Shown: in pieces, positions 8,238 through 17,587 of the stretch | How the letters are laid out: every line of letters begins with the position of its first letter | Numbering within the stretch: position 1 is the first letter of the stretch | Origin: Nonomuraea coxensis DSM 45129 | GTDB taxonomy: Bacteria > Actinomycetota > Actinomycetes > Streptosporangiales > Streptosporangiaceae | Direction of reading: 5' to 3' | Assembly: GCF_019397265.1 (NCBI RefSeq) | Contig: NZ_CP068985.1 | Span: 2,832,501-2,896,500 of the forward strand | Length of the DNA: 64,000 nt | Notes under the pieces: generated by a model | The model's database searches: none | Told to the model about the DNA's origin: nothing | Seen by the model: only the letters and a program-made list of their open reading frames with translations | Made by a program: the position numbers and the translations under genes

Positions 8238-8935
8238 CAGGCGATCCGCCCGTCTTCCAGCGTGACCACGCCGTCGGCGTAGGCCGCCGCGTCACGCTCG
8301 TGGGTGACCATCACGACGGTCTGGCCCAGCTCGCGTGCCGACTTGTGCAGGTAGCCCAAGACCTCCGCCGAGGTGGTGCTGTCCAGGTTTCCGGTGGGCT
8401 CGTCGGCGAACAGCAGGTCCGGCCCGGTGATCAGAGCCCGGGCGATGGCCACCCGCTGCTGCTGGCCGCCGGACATCTCCGAGGGCCGGTGGCCGAGCCG
8501 GTCGGCCACGCCGAGGGTCTCGGCGAGCATGTGCACGCGCTCGGTCGCCGCGTTGTCGACCCGCCTGCCGCCGAGCTCCAGCGGGAGCACGATGTTCTGG
8601 AACGCCGTGAGCATCGGCAGCAGATTGAACGACTGGAACACGAAGCCGATGTGCTCACGGCGGAAGACCGTGAGCGAGTCGTCGTCGAGCGATCCGAGAT
8701 CGGTGCCGCCCACGATGACCGTGCCATCGCTCGCCTTGTCGAGCCCGGCCAGGCAGTGCATCAACGTGGACTTGCCCGATCCGCTCGACCCCATGATCGC
8801 GGTGAACTTCCCCCGCGGAAGGTCGAGGTTGATGCCGCGCAGGGCATAAACCCGGGTTTCGCCCTCGCCGTAAATCTTGGTCAGGTTCCGCGCGCTGGCC
8901 GCCACGGTTTCCACAGCGGCTCGCTGGCCGGTCAT
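8237..8935 (-). CDS. ABC transporter ATP-binding protein (MacB/LolD type)
   Basis: 232 aa. Walker A GSSGSGKST (~residue 50), Q-loop in GFVFQSFNLLP, signature MSGGQQQRVAIARAL, Walker B LLFADEPTGNLDS and switch His in VTHERD are all present, with the LPRG and NLLPMLTAFQN features of the MacB/LolD subfamily. It pairs with the overlapping downstream permease. It is the cytoplasmic ATPase of a putative glycopeptide-cluster transporter. Confidence 0.93.
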   Translation of the reverse strand: MTGQRAAVETVAASARNLTKIYGEGETRVYALRGINLDLPRGKFTAIMGSSGSGKSTLMHCLAGLDKASDGTVIVGGTDLGSLDDDSLTVFRREHIGFVFQSFNLLPMLTAFQNIVLPLELGGRRVDNAATERVHMLAETLGVADRLGHRPSEMSGGQQQRVAIARALITGPDLLFADEPTGNLDSTTSAEVLGYLHKSARELGQTVVMVTHERDAAAYADGVVTLEDGRIA

Positions 8936-9096
8936 AGAAGCACCCTTCGATTGTGCTTGCGTACAGTCGGCATGCCATCGTAGGCGAGCGCTCGACTGGG
9001 CACCATCGATTCAAATGGAAACAGGGCACCGCGCGGATATCGCCACTCAAGGCCGCCATGTCCTGAATTTCATGATAAAGGATTGAGATTCCCTGG

Positions 9097-10704
9097 TCAG
9101 CCCCCAGGGGTCCGGGCCGCTGGTCCGGCATTGGCGTCGAAGGAACTTCCTCCGTACCTCGGGTCGAGCACGGAGGCGGACCACGTGGCGGGCGCGGCCA
9201 GCATGGCCGCGACGCCAAGGGCGAGTCCGGCATTGACCAGGGAATTGCGGGTGGGCCTGATCAGTCGCGCCAGGGCGAGCGCGACGACGGCGACCACGCC
9301 GAGCGCTGACGTGCCCCACAGCGCCCACGGCAGAAAGGTGGGATAGAAGGACCACAGCCAGGCGCTCCACGCCACTTCGGCCGCGACCGCGAGCGGAAAT
9401 ATCCACGCCACCCTGCCTCCGCTCCGGAACGCCCGCCAGAACATCACAATGCCGATTCCGGACAATGCAGCTACCGGCGGTGCGAGTACGGCTACATATG
9501 CGCTGTGCGGGATGACAAAGACCGCGCTGAAGGGCAGGGCAAAGGTGACAAGCCACACACCCCACATCACCATTCCGCCGCGCGCCTGGTCGGTACGCTC
9601 GGCCCGCCGCCACCACCAGAGCCCGCACAGCAGGGTCAGAATCGCGAGCGGATACAGCCAGCCGGACGCTACGCCGAGGCGGCCGCCGAACAGCTTGCCC
9701 CAGCCGCCCCCGTCCTGGATGCCTATTTCCGGTATGACGATGCCGGGGCCCGGCCGGGGCTGCTGCGCCGGCTTCTTCGGAGGCGCCGGGCCGATCACCG
9801 AGCCCATGTAGTTGGGAGGCAGGGCGCCGGGCAGGTTGATGCCGAGGCGCCCGAGACCGTTGTAACCGAACACCATCGCGGCGGCGCTGCTGTTCGTGGT
9901 GCCACTGATGTAAGGCCGGTCGGGTTCGGGCGTGACGGTATAGAGCATGATCCACGACAGCGACACCACGAGCGTCACCGCCCCGGCGATTCCCAGGTGC
10001 CGCAACCGGCGGCGCAGGTCGATCGGCGCGGTCATGAGATAGCCGATCGCCAGGGCGGGGAGGATCATCCACGCTTCCAGCATCTTCGCCTGGAAACCCA
10101 GCCCGACCCAGACACCGGCCCAGACCAGCGACCGCAGCCGTGCCTCCATGACGGCACGCTGATAGGAGTCGACGGCGAGCACCAGGCACATGACCAGCGC
10201 CCCGTCGGCCATGCTGTGCCCGAACATCGACGCGGCCACGGGGGTGAGGGTGAAGACGGCGGCGGCGAGCAGGCCCGGCACCACACCCGCCCATCGCCGC
10301 ACGATCCGATACATCACCAGCACCGAGATCACGCCCTCGATCACCTGCGGCAGCGCAAGGGCCCAGGCGTGGAAGCCGAAGATCTTGACGGCGACGGCCT
10401 GCGGCAGGAAGGCCCCGGCGAGCTTGTCGAGCGTGTAGGTCGCCTCCACGTCGACGGTGCCGTACAGGAACGCCTTCCAGCTCTCGGACATGCTCTTGAC
10501 GGCGTCCGAGTATCTCGGCGCGTAGTCGACCAGCGGCAGGTTCCAGGCATAGAGCACCAGTGCCGTGGCCGCGATGCAGAGCAGCGCCGGCCGGGCCCAC
10601 CACGGCTGACCGGGCGGCGACCGCCACACCGCCCAGCGGGGGGATCTGCCGGCGGGTGCGGGATCCCGGCACGCGGACGGCGGACTCAGGATGACTTCTG
10701 ACAT
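9097..10704 (-). CDS. Membrane mannosyltransferase, PMT/ArnT-like GT-C family (Dbv20-like)
   Basis: 535 aa, a multi-pass membrane protein with about ten hydrophobic segments. The first loop, after TM1 (LCIAATALVLYAW), has YAPRYSDAVKSM with the acidic residue typical of GT-C enzymes, followed by a YTLDKLAGAFLPQ segment as in PMT/ArnT-like glycosyltransferases. Teicoplanin and A40926 clusters carry a homologue that attaches mannose to Dpg-7 from polyprenyl-phospho-mannose at the outer membrane face. It lies 39 bp downstream of the deacetylase gene. Confidence 0.87.
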   Translation of the reverse strand: MSEVILSPPSACRDPAPAGRSPRWAVWRSPPGQPWWARPALLCIAATALVLYAWNLPLVDYAPRYSDAVKSMSESWKAFLYGTVDVEATYTLDKLAGAFLPQAVAVKIFGFHAWALALPQVIEGVISVLVMYRIVRRWAGVVPGLLAAAVFTLTPVAASMFGHSMADGALVMCLVLAVDSYQRAVMEARLRSLVWAGVWVGLGFQAKMLEAWMILPALAIGYLMTAPIDLRRRLRHLGIAGAVTLVVSLSWIMLYTVTPEPDRPYISGTTNSSAAAMVFGYNGLGRLGINLPGALPPNYMGSVIGPAPPKKPAQQPRPGPGIVIPEIGIQDGGGWGKLFGGRLGVASGWLYPLAILTLLCGLWWWRRAERTDQARGGMVMWGVWLVTFALPFSAVFVIPHSAYVAVLAPPVAALSGIGIVMFWRAFRSGGRVAWIFPLAVAAEVAWSAWLWSFYPTFLPWALWGTSALGVVAVVALALARLIRPTRNSLVNAGLALGVAAMLAAPATWSASVLDPRYGGSSFDANAGPAARTPGG

Positions 10705-10743
10705 GAGGAACTCCCTGACGTTTCCTTCGGCGGTCCGTTGCCG

Positions 10744-11556
10744 TCACTGGTCCGCGTGGCGAATGACCGGCCAGGTGGTCTCGTTGTATCCGCCGTCCGG
10801 CGAAGCGCTCCGGGCATGCTCTTCCAGCCTGGCGAACAGATTCTTGTTCGGCCCGTCGAGCACCGACAACTGCGTCGCATAGTGCTTCATCGCCTGGAAT
10901 TTCCGCGCCCGCGCCTCCTCCTGGACGAAGCTCAGGTCCGGAGAGCCGAGCTGGAGGCCGCTCGGCAGTTCGGCCATGTTCGAGGAGTAGACCGCGTACG
11001 GGAGGTCCTGCCAGAGCCGCAGCGGAATGCCTCTGCCGCCCGCCGTGAGCAGCGTGGCGTCTCGCGTGACCATGTGGTCGGGATGATTCCCGATGGCCAC
11101 ACAGGTGAGAAGGAGCGTCGGCTCGCACTCCGCGATCACGGACTCGATGTCATGTCTGATCGCGGAAGCCAGGTCGTGGTTGTTCACCGGCGACTGCTGG
11201 CGGACTGCCGAACCTCCGTCGTGGTGCAGCAGCCACTGGCCGTCCGGTGACTTTCGATAGATGGCGTCAGGAAATCGGCCATGCCGATGGTCCGCGCCGA
11301 GATGATCGAGGGCGGCGATGTCTTCGTTCCGTCGGCGAAGCGGCGCGTCCTCGGTCGGCGACAGACCCCAGCGCGCGTGGAATCGCTCCGCCGCCGGGGA
11401 ATAGGGGGGTGCCGCGCTACCGGCGAACACCGTGAAGACCGTTACCTTTCCACCGTCCCGCGCCGCCTGGGCGAGGCTGGCTCCGACGGAGAGGACGGCA
11501 TCATCCAAATGCGGGGAGATTGCTAATATCCGGGTTCGGTCGGCGTCCTGCAGCAT
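10744..11556 (-). CDS. PIG-L/LmbE family zinc deacetylase (N-acetylglucosaminyl-glycopeptide deacetylase)
   Basis: 270 aa from the ATG at 11556; the frame stays open to a GTG at 11658, which would add 34 residues without a visible ribosome binding site. The start is therefore uncertain. Zinc motifs are SPHLDDAVLSVGA near the N-terminus (HxDD) and GNHPDHMVTRDA in the middle. Homologues Dbv21/Tei Orf2 deacetylate GlcNAc on the glycopeptide, freeing the amine that the acyltransferase then acylates. Gene order with the mannosyltransferase matches A40926. Confidence 0.9.
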   Translation of the reverse strand: MLQDADRTRILAISPHLDDAVLSVGASLAQAARDGGKVTVFTVFAGSAAPPYSPAAERFHARWGLSPTEDAPLRRRNEDIAALDHLGADHRHGRFPDAIYRKSPDGQWLLHHDGGSAVRQQSPVNNHDLASAIRHDIESVIAECEPTLLLTCVAIGNHPDHMVTRDATLLTAGGRGIPLRLWQDLPYAVYSSNMAELPSGLQLGSPDLSFVQEEARARKFQAMKHYATQLSVLDGPNKNLFARLEEHARSASPDGGYNETTWPVIRHADQ

Positions 11557-11829
11557 GGTGATCAGTCTGGTGTCGGCCTTTCCCCCTTTGCAATGGATCG
11601 AGACTGGACGGGACCTTTCATGCGCGGGCGGAGGTTCCCGTCCGATATTCGCGGTCACGCGGAAGTCACACGTTCTCTGACCGGCCTGTCACCGTCGGCC
11701 GCCTAGAAATGGTGTCGACGCAACCACTGGGCGGGAGAACATGAGAGGGAAGAACGCGGCCGCACGACCTTTCCCCGGCCGCCTTGATCGACGCGTTCGC
11801 GGCGTTTCTGATGGCGTTTCTGTTGGCGT

Positions 11830-13086
11830 CTACCGTCGCGTTGCGCGCAGCATGAGCGGGAAGCGGATCTCTATCGAGAGGCCACCCTGCGGCCGCGCGT
11901 TCGCGGTCAACGTGGCGTCGTGGGCGACGGCGATGGCGCGGACGATGGACAGCCCGAGGCCATGGTGGTCGTCGACGCGGGTGCGGTCGAGTCGCTGGAA
12001 GGGCTCGAAGAGGCGCTGGACCTGCTCGACCGGGATCACCGGCCCGGTGTTCGCGATGGAGACGACGGCCTTGCCGCCCTCGATCCGGGTGGAGACCTCC
12101 ACCTGGCCGCCGGGCACGTTGTAGCGCATGGCGTTGTCCAGGAGGTTGGTGATGAGCCGTTCGACCAGTGCCGGGTCGCCCGTCGTCGGGGCGTGTGCGA
12201 TCCCGGTCACCAATCGGGGGTGTGGGCAACCGTCCCCGGGGGGCTTCCCGCCGGCCCAGGAATCGGTTGCCGCACCGGCCGTGGGGCTGTTCCCGTCAGC
12301 CCTCAGGCCGGCACCCGCGCCGGCCCTGGGACTGTTCCCGTCAGTCCCGGGGCCGGTCCCCTCCATCGTGCGTATCGTGCGCTCGGCGATCTCCGCCAGG
12401 TCCAGGAGCTCCCGGTGATCGAGGCCGCCCTCGCTCTTGGCCAGCGTCAGCAGCGATTCCAGCAGGCGCCCCTGCTGCCGGCTGAGGTCGAGCAGCCGCT
12501 CCATGATCGATCGCATGGACGGGGTGTCGGAATCCCGATGCAGGAGGCTCTCCTCCAGCAACGCGTGCTCCAGGGTGAGCGGGGTGCGTAACTCGTGGGC
12601 CGCGTTGGCGACGAAGCGCTTCTGCGCGTCGAGGGCACTGTGCAGCCGCTCCAGCAGCCCGTCGACCGTGTCGGCGAGATTGCGCAGCTCGTCGCGCGGG
12701 CCGGGGAGGGCGAGCCGCTCGTGGACGTTATGGGCGGAGATCCGCTTGAGGGTGGCGTTCATCGTCCGCAGCGGGCGCAGCATCCGCCCCGCCACCAGCC
12801 AGCCGAGCAGGAACGAGATGACCGTCATCAGGGCCAGGGCGATCAGCGACTGCAGCAGCAGGTTCTCGAGAATGGCCGCCTGCTGCTGCCGCGCGAAGGC
12901 GCGGAATCTGCCGCCAGGGTCACCGTCCACGAGCACGAAGGGCCTGGAGCCGCGGAAGAGCAGATAGGTGATGGCGAGCAGCACCACCCCGGAGGCGGCG
13001 AACAACGCGCCGTAGACGAGCGTGAGGCGCAGCCGTACGCTGCGGAAGGCTGTCAGACGTCGAAGACGATCGGCCACTGTTCCCAT
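11830..13086 (-). CDS. VanS-like sensor histidine kinase with a tandem-repeat linker (Dbv22-like)
   Basis: 418 aa from the ATG at 13086. TM1 (LVYGALFAASGVVLLAITYL), a short external loop, TM2 (LIALALMTVISFLLGWLVAG), a HAMP linker, an H-box with FVANAAHELRTPL (phospho-His), an N-box ITNLLDNAMRYN and a G-box HHGLGLSIVRAI are seen. Between the dimerisation and ATPase domains is a Gly/Ala/Pro-rich insert built of two 15-residue repeats. The Leu in the H-box is encoded by TTA (12589-12591). The likely partner is the response regulator at 54968-55621. It probably senses the antibiotic or wall damage and controls vanY. It lies 41 bp beyond a hairpin after the acyltransferase gene. Confidence 0.88.
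   Translation of the reverse strand: MGTVADRLRRLTAFRSVRLRLTLVYGALFAASGVVLLAITYLLFRGSRPFVLVDGDPGGRFRAFARQQQAAILENLLLQSLIALALMTVISFLLGWLVAGRMLRPLRTMNATLKRISAHNVHERLALPGPRDELRNLADTVDGLLERLHSALDAQKRFVANAAHELRTPLTLEHALLEESLLHRDSDTPSMRSIMERLLDLSRQQGRLLESLLTLAKSEGGLDHRELLDLAEIAERTIRTMEGTGPGTDGNSPRAGAGAGLRADGNSPTAGAATDSWAGGKPPGDGCPHPRLVTGIAHAPTTGDPALVERLITNLLDNAMRYNVPGGQVEVSTRIEGGKAVVSIANTGPVIPVEQVQRLFEPFQRLDRTRVDDHHGLGLSIVRAIAVAHDATLTANARPQGGLSIEIRFPLMLRATRR
12269..12358 (-). repeat. 45-bp in-frame tandem repeat in the histidine kinase gene
   Basis: A 33-bp segment at 12269-12301 recurs at 12314-12346 with a few mismatches, giving a 45-bp period. On the minus strand this encodes two successive 15-residue units, each beginning DGNSP (DGNSPRAGAGAGLRA, then DGNSPTAGAATDSWA). 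It lies in the linker between the phospho-acceptor and ATP-binding domains. Confidence 0.85.
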
Positions 13087-13126
13087 GCTACGAGACCAGG
13101 ACCGGCCGGAGGCGCCCACGGCGCGG

Positions 13127-13159
13127 GCGATCGCGGCCCGGGGCGAGGGCCGCGATCGC
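13127..13159. terminator. Hairpin downstream of the O-acyltransferase gene
   Basis: GCGATCGCGGCCC (13127-13139) is exactly complementary to GGGCCGCGATCGC (13147-13159) with a 7-nt loop. It begins 34 bp past the acyltransferase stop on the minus strand and 41 bp ahead of the kinase start, so it may separate the two transcripts. Confidence 0.6.
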
Positions 13160-13193
13160 GCGGGCTGACGGCCGGGATGCCAGGTCCTGGCGC

Positions 13194-15341
13194 CTACCGG
13201 GCCAGCGCGGCGCGCACCGCCGCGGTGACTTCGGGCGCCAGGGTGCGGGCGAAGGCGGTGGTGAGGTGGCTGCGGTCGGAGTAGGCGATCAGGCCGCCGA
13301 TGACGGGGCGGCACCGCTCGCCGCACATCAGGTCCTCGACGCTCGCCACGGAGACGAGGCCGGTGGTGTCGGCGCGGGCGGCGGCGGCGAGCGGATCCGG
13401 CCGGAGCACGACGCGGGCCGGACCGCCGCAGGAGTCGATGTCGTCCGGATGCTTGGCGATGCAGTGAGGCACGCTGTCCGGCATGGCCGGGGTGTCCCGC
13501 AGGACGAGCACCGGCAGGCCGGCCCCGGTGAAGGCCCGGAGCGTGTCGCGATAGGCCCGCTCGGCCGCGGCCTGCTGGCCGGCGGGCGGGACGCCGGCGA
13601 GCGGCTCATGCGTCCGGTTGGACATGATCACCAGATCGTAGCCACCCTTCACAATGGACCCGACCGCCCACCTGTTGATCTTCTGGCAGTTCTCCGAGAC
13701 GCCCGCGCCCTCCAGGACGATCGGCTGATCGACGGTGTAGCACGCCAGCTGGACGTAGGTGGTGAGCCGCCAGCGCTCGCTCCACAGCGCCTTCTCCAGG
13801 GCCGGGACCCAGTGCCCGGCGTGGGAGTTCCCGACCAGGGCGATGCGCCTGCCGCCGGTGCCGGGTCCGTACGTGCACGTGTTCCGTGCGATGAACGGTT
13901 CCTTGTTCACGCACCCGTCCGCGTACACGGCGGGCTTGTCCTTCAAGGCGACCTGAGGAGGCATCAGCAGCCCCGGATCCTCGCACGCCGGGTCGCGCAC
14001 GACGCCGGCGCCCAGACATGCCCCTGCCCGTGCCGCCGCGGCCTGGAACGTGGCACTCGCCCTCTGCTCGGCGGCGTCGGCGTAGGCGGCGACGCCCGCT
14101 CCCGCCCCGCCCACGATGACGACGCACGACGCGAGCAGCGCGAACGTGGCCTTGCGGCTGCGGACCAGAACCGGGTGCCAGCGCAGCCTGTCCTCGACGA
14201 GGCGCTGCGAGAGCGCGGCGAGGAGAAGGGTCATCGCGATCACGGCCAAGGAGTCGATCACGGTGAGCGAGCGGCCCAGCACGTACGGGAGAATCATGAT
14301 CACCGGCCAGTGCCACAGGTACACCGCGTAGGAGGTGTTGCCGAGCCACTGGACCGGCCGCCACGCGAGCAGCCGGCCGGGCCCGCCGCGGAGACCGTCC
14401 GCGGCGGCCGCGATCACCAGGCAGGTCCCCACCGTCGGCACCAGGGCGACGGCCCCGGGAAAGGCCGTCTCGGAGCCGAACCGGACGACGGCCCACACGA
14501 TCATGCCCAGGCCGGCCCACGCGAGCCCGACGCGGACCGCCCGCCCGCGCGGCGCCGCGCGTACGGCGAGCACCGCGGCGAGCAGCCCGCCGAGCGCCGG
14601 CTCCCAGAAGCGGGTCGTCGACACGAAGTACGCGGCGGCAGGATCGGCCGCCGTCCTGTCCACCGACCAGGCGAGGGACACGGCGACGACCACACCCGCG
14701 ACCACGACCGCGCTCCACCTCGTCAAGGTCTCCGGACGGCGGCGCCCCCGCACCACCCGGGCGGCCAGCCAGGCCGCCATCCCCAGCAGCAGCGGCCACA
14801 CGACGTAGAACTGTTCCTCGACGGACAGCGACCAATAGTGCTGCGCGGGCCAGTCCGGCTGGTCGGCGTCGAGGTAGTTCGCCTGCGTGAACGCGAGTCT
14901 CAGGTTCTCCGCGTACAACACGGCGGCGATCACCTCGCGCGCCGCCGTCCCCAGGACGGTGAGCGGCAGCCACACCACCGACGCGGCCAGCGTGACCAGG
15001 AGCGCGAGGCTCGCGGCCGGGATGAGGCGGCGGACGCGGCGTGCCCAGAAGTCCAGCACTCTCCTGCCGCCGCGTCCCGGCTGACGCAGCAGGTGGCTCG
15101 TGATGAGGTATCCGGAGATGACGAAGAAGACGTCGACCCCCACGTACCCGCCGGTCGGCCCGCCGGGCCACAGGTGGAACGCGACCACCGCCGCCACCGC
15201 GATCGCGCGAAGGCCCTGAATGTCCGCGCGGGACGTGGAGCTCCGGCCGCCGGCGTGCCCGTCTTGCGGCTCACACGACGAGGCGTGCGGCGTCAGCCCG
15301 CATGAGCAGGTCGACGGTTCGGCGGGTGCCGGGCGCTCCAT
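13194..15341 (-). CDS. OafA/YrhL-type membrane O-acyltransferase with C-terminal SGNH domain (Dbv23-like)
   Basis: 715 aa from the ATG at 15341, preceded by GGGAG. The N-terminal acyltransferase-3 domain starts at RADIQGLRAIAVAAVVAFHLWP with FFVISGYLITSHLL, then about ten membrane segments. The C-terminal extracytoplasmic SGNH-like domain has IALVGNSHAGHWVPAL with its GNSH nucleophile block. In A40926, Dbv23 O-acetylates the mannose residue; the same role is inferred here. It is divergent from the ABC exporter gene, sharing a 299-bp intergenic region. Confidence 0.88.
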   Translation of the reverse strand: MERPAPAEPSTCSCGLTPHASSCEPQDGHAGGRSSTSRADIQGLRAIAVAAVVAFHLWPGGPTGGYVGVDVFFVISGYLITSHLLRQPGRGGRRVLDFWARRVRRLIPAASLALLVTLAASVVWLPLTVLGTAAREVIAAVLYAENLRLAFTQANYLDADQPDWPAQHYWSLSVEEQFYVVWPLLLGMAAWLAARVVRGRRRPETLTRWSAVVVAGVVVAVSLAWSVDRTAADPAAAYFVSTTRFWEPALGGLLAAVLAVRAAPRGRAVRVGLAWAGLGMIVWAVVRFGSETAFPGAVALVPTVGTCLVIAAAADGLRGGPGRLLAWRPVQWLGNTSYAVYLWHWPVIMILPYVLGRSLTVIDSLAVIAMTLLLAALSQRLVEDRLRWHPVLVRSRKATFALLASCVVIVGGAGAGVAAYADAAEQRASATFQAAAARAGACLGAGVVRDPACEDPGLLMPPQVALKDKPAVYADGCVNKEPFIARNTCTYGPGTGGRRIALVGNSHAGHWVPALEKALWSERWRLTTYVQLACYTVDQPIVLEGAGVSENCQKINRWAVGSIVKGGYDLVIMSNRTHEPLAGVPPAGQQAAAERAYRDTLRAFTGAGLPVLVLRDTPAMPDSVPHCIAKHPDDIDSCGGPARVVLRPDPLAAAARADTTGLVSVASVEDLMCGERCRPVIGGLIAYSDRSHLTTAFARTLAPEVTAAVRAALAR

Positions 15342-15640
15342 GGCGACTCCCGAGTCATCGAGATGATGTGCGGCCCTCGAAGGTCGCACCCGCGCGGACG
15401 GCAGGCGAGCGGGTCCGGGCCGAGTCGATCGACTTGATCGCAAGCGTGCTCAATGGACGCGATGTCCGCAAGCAGGTCCATGTCAACCGGCCCGGTCCGC
15501 TGTCCGCCGTCCGCGCGGTCAGCGGCTCGGCGAAGCGTCCAAGCGCCCGAAATGTTCAGTTGGACCTACTCGTGGACATCGGCTCCGCTCAGCACGATGG
15601 AGATCGCCGACTTGCGTGCGCGTGTGAGAGGGGTATCCGC
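15342..15640. other. Divergent promoter region between O-acyltransferase and ABC exporter genes
   Basis: 299 bp with no convincing gene. It holds a perfect StrR-type inverted repeat at 15537-15565, about 76 bp before the exporter start, and presumably promoters for both directions. Confidence 0.6.
15537..15565. promoter_or_regulatory. Perfect StrR/Bbr/Dbv4-type operator upstream of ABC exporter-NRPS operon
   Basis: GTCCAA (15537-15542), 17 nt, TTGGAC (15560-15565): an exact match in sequence and spacing to the GTCCAA-N17-TTGGAC pattern I recall for the glycopeptide StrR-like regulators Bbr and Dbv4. It lies 76 bp before the start of the ABC exporter, the first gene of the operon with NRPS modules 1-3. 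Confidence 0.78.
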
Positions 15641-17587
15641 ATGGCCATGGTGTCGCCGTTCGGAGGTTTGCTAAAGGGCGACGAAGGCGATGATCCCGCG
15701 CCGTCCAGGATCCGCCCGGAGACGGTACGACGAGTGCTCGGCTACTTCCGCCCGCACATCGGCAAGGTGGCACTCTTCGCTCTCGTCACCGCGATGGACT
15801 CACTCTTCGTCGTCGCGTCTCCCTTGATACTGAAGGACCTGATCGACAAGGGCGTGCTCGGGAACGACCTTGAGCTCGTCGTCTTTCTCGCCTGCCTGGC
15901 CGCCGGGCTCGCCGTCATGAGCGCGCTGTTGCAGCTGGTGTCGGCCTACATCTCCGGCAAGATCGGGCAGGGCGTCAGTTACGACCTCCGGATCCAGGCA
16001 CTCGACCACGTCCAGCGGCTGCCGATCGCGTTCTTCACCCGCACCCAGTCGGGCGTGCTGGTCGGCCGGCTGCACACGGAGCTGGTCATGACGCAGATGG
16101 CGTTCACCCAGATGCTGACGGCGGCCGCCAGCGCGGTCACGGTCGTGCTGGTGCTGGCCGAGTTGTTCTACCTGTCGTGGCTGGTCGCCCTCCTCGCGCT
16201 GCTGCTGATCCCGGTGTTCGTGGTGCCCTGGTCGTACGTGGGACGGCGGATGCAGCGCTACATGAGACGGCTGATGGAGGAGAACGCCGGCCTGGCCGGG
16301 CTGCTGCAGGAGCGGTTCAACGTCCAGGGTGCGATGCTGTCCAAGCTCTTCGGCCGTCCGGCCGAGGAGATGGCCGAGTACGAGAGACGTTCCGGCCGGA
16401 TCCGCGGGCTCGCCGTGAGCGCCACCCTCTACGGCCGGATGGCCCCCGCGATCTTCGCGCTGATGGCCGCGCTCGCCACGGCGCTCGTCTACGGGGTCGG
16501 CGGCGGGCTCGTGCTCGCGCAGGCGTTCCAGCTCGGCACGCTGGTCGCCCTGGCCACCCTGCTGGGACGCCTGTTCGGGCCGATCACCCAGCTGGCCAGC
16601 ATCCAGGAGAACGCGCTCACGGTCCTGGTGACCTTTGACCGGATCTTCGAGCTGCTCGATCTGAAGCCGCTGATCGAGGAACGCCCCGGCGCGGTCGGAC
16701 TCAAGGCGGACGCGGCATCGGACGTCGAGTTCGAGAACGTGTCGTTCCGCTATCCCAGCGCGGACGAGGTCTCGCTGCCGTCGCTGGAACAGAACGTGCG
16801 CGCCGGGCAGGAGCGCGGCGAAGTGACCCAAGAGGTGCTGCGCGACGTGAGCCTGCACGTGCCGGCCGGAACCCTCACCGCGCTCGTCGGCCCGTCCGGC
16901 GCGGGGAAGAGCACCCTGACGCACCTGGTGTCCCGGCTGTACGACCCGACCTCCGGGACCGTTCGCGTCGGCGGGCACGATCTGCGGGACCTCACCTTCG
17001 ACTCGCTTCGCGCAACGGTAGGGGTGGTCAGCCAGGACACCTACCTCTTCCACGACACGATCCGGGCGAACCTGCTCTACGCTCGCCCCGACGCCACCGA
17101 GGACGAACTGGTCGAGGCATGCGAAGGGGCCCAGATCTGGGACCTGATCGCCTCCCTGCCCCGTGGGCTCGACACCGTCGTGGGCGATCGTGGTCATCGC
17201 CTGTCGGGCGGGGAGAAGCAACGACTGGCGATCGCCCGGCTGCTGCTCAAAGCACCCTCGGTCGTCGTGCTCGACGAGGCCACCGCCCACCTGGACTCGG
17301 AGTCGGAGGCCGCCGTCCAGCGGGCGCTCGCGACAGCCCTGCGCAGCCGTACCTCACTGGTGATCGCCCACCGGCTGTCCACGATCCGCGAGGCCGATCA
17401 CATCCTCGTGATCGACGACGGGCGGGTCCGGGAACGCGGGACGCACGAGGAGCTGCTGGCGGAAGGCGGTCTCTACGCGGACCTGTACCACACGCAGTTC
17501 GCCGAGTCGGGCGCCAACGGGACCCGGCCGGGAGCGGACGACGGGGCGGAGCCGGTGCAGCACGTGGTCGGCGGAGGGGGACGGTGA
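15641..17587 (+). CDS. ABC exporter (fused membrane and ATPase domains), glycopeptide export (Dbv24-like)
   Basis: 648 aa half-transporter of the MsbA/LmrA type. A six-helix membrane domain (~residues 30-310) with [15 protein letters not shown] and [11 protein letters not shown] coupling features precedes an ATPase domain with Walker [11 protein letters not shown], signature [15 protein letters not shown], Walker [13 protein letters not shown] and the switch His. The frame is open further upstream, but the ATG at 15641 with GAGAGGGG before it is the best start. The stop overlaps the GTG of the first NRPS gene (GTGA), so exporter and NRPS are coupled. Likely exports the finished glycopeptide. 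Confidence 0.93.
   Translation: MAMVSPFGGLLKGDEGDDPAPSRIRPETVRRVLGYFRPHIGKVALFALVTAMDSLFVVASPLILKDLIDKGVLGNDLELVVFLACLAAGLAVMSALLQLVSAYISGKIGQGVSYDLRIQALDHVQRLPIAFFTRTQSGVLVGRLHTELVMTQMAFTQMLTAAASAVTVVLVLAELFYLSWLVALLALLLIPVFVVPWSYVGRRMQRYMRRLMEENAGLAGLLQERFNVQGAMLSKLFGRPAEEMAEYERRSGRIRGLAVSATLYGRMAPAIFALMAALATALVYGVGGGLVLAQAFQLGTLVALATLLGRLFGPITQLASIQENALTVLVTFDRIFELLDLKPLIEERPGAVGLKADAASDVEFENVSFRYPSADEVSLPSLEQNVRAGQERGEVTQEVLRDVSLHVPAGTLTALVGPSGAGKSTLTHLVSRLYDPTSGTVRVGGHDLRDLTFDSLRATVGVVSQDTYLFHDTIRANLLYARPDATEDELVEACEGAQIWDLIASLPRGLDTVVGDRGHRLSGGEKQRLAIARLLLKAPSVVVLDEATAHLDSESEAAVQRALATALRSRTSLVIAHRLSTIREADHILVIDDGRVRERGTHEELLAEGGLYADLYHTQFAESGANGTRPGADDGAEPVQHVVGGGGR

Noticed and set aside
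9047-11128. A long minus-strand frame spanning the mannosyltransferase and deacetylase genes
   Set aside because: It runs in another frame through two genes with clear family motifs; it is not a fusion protein.
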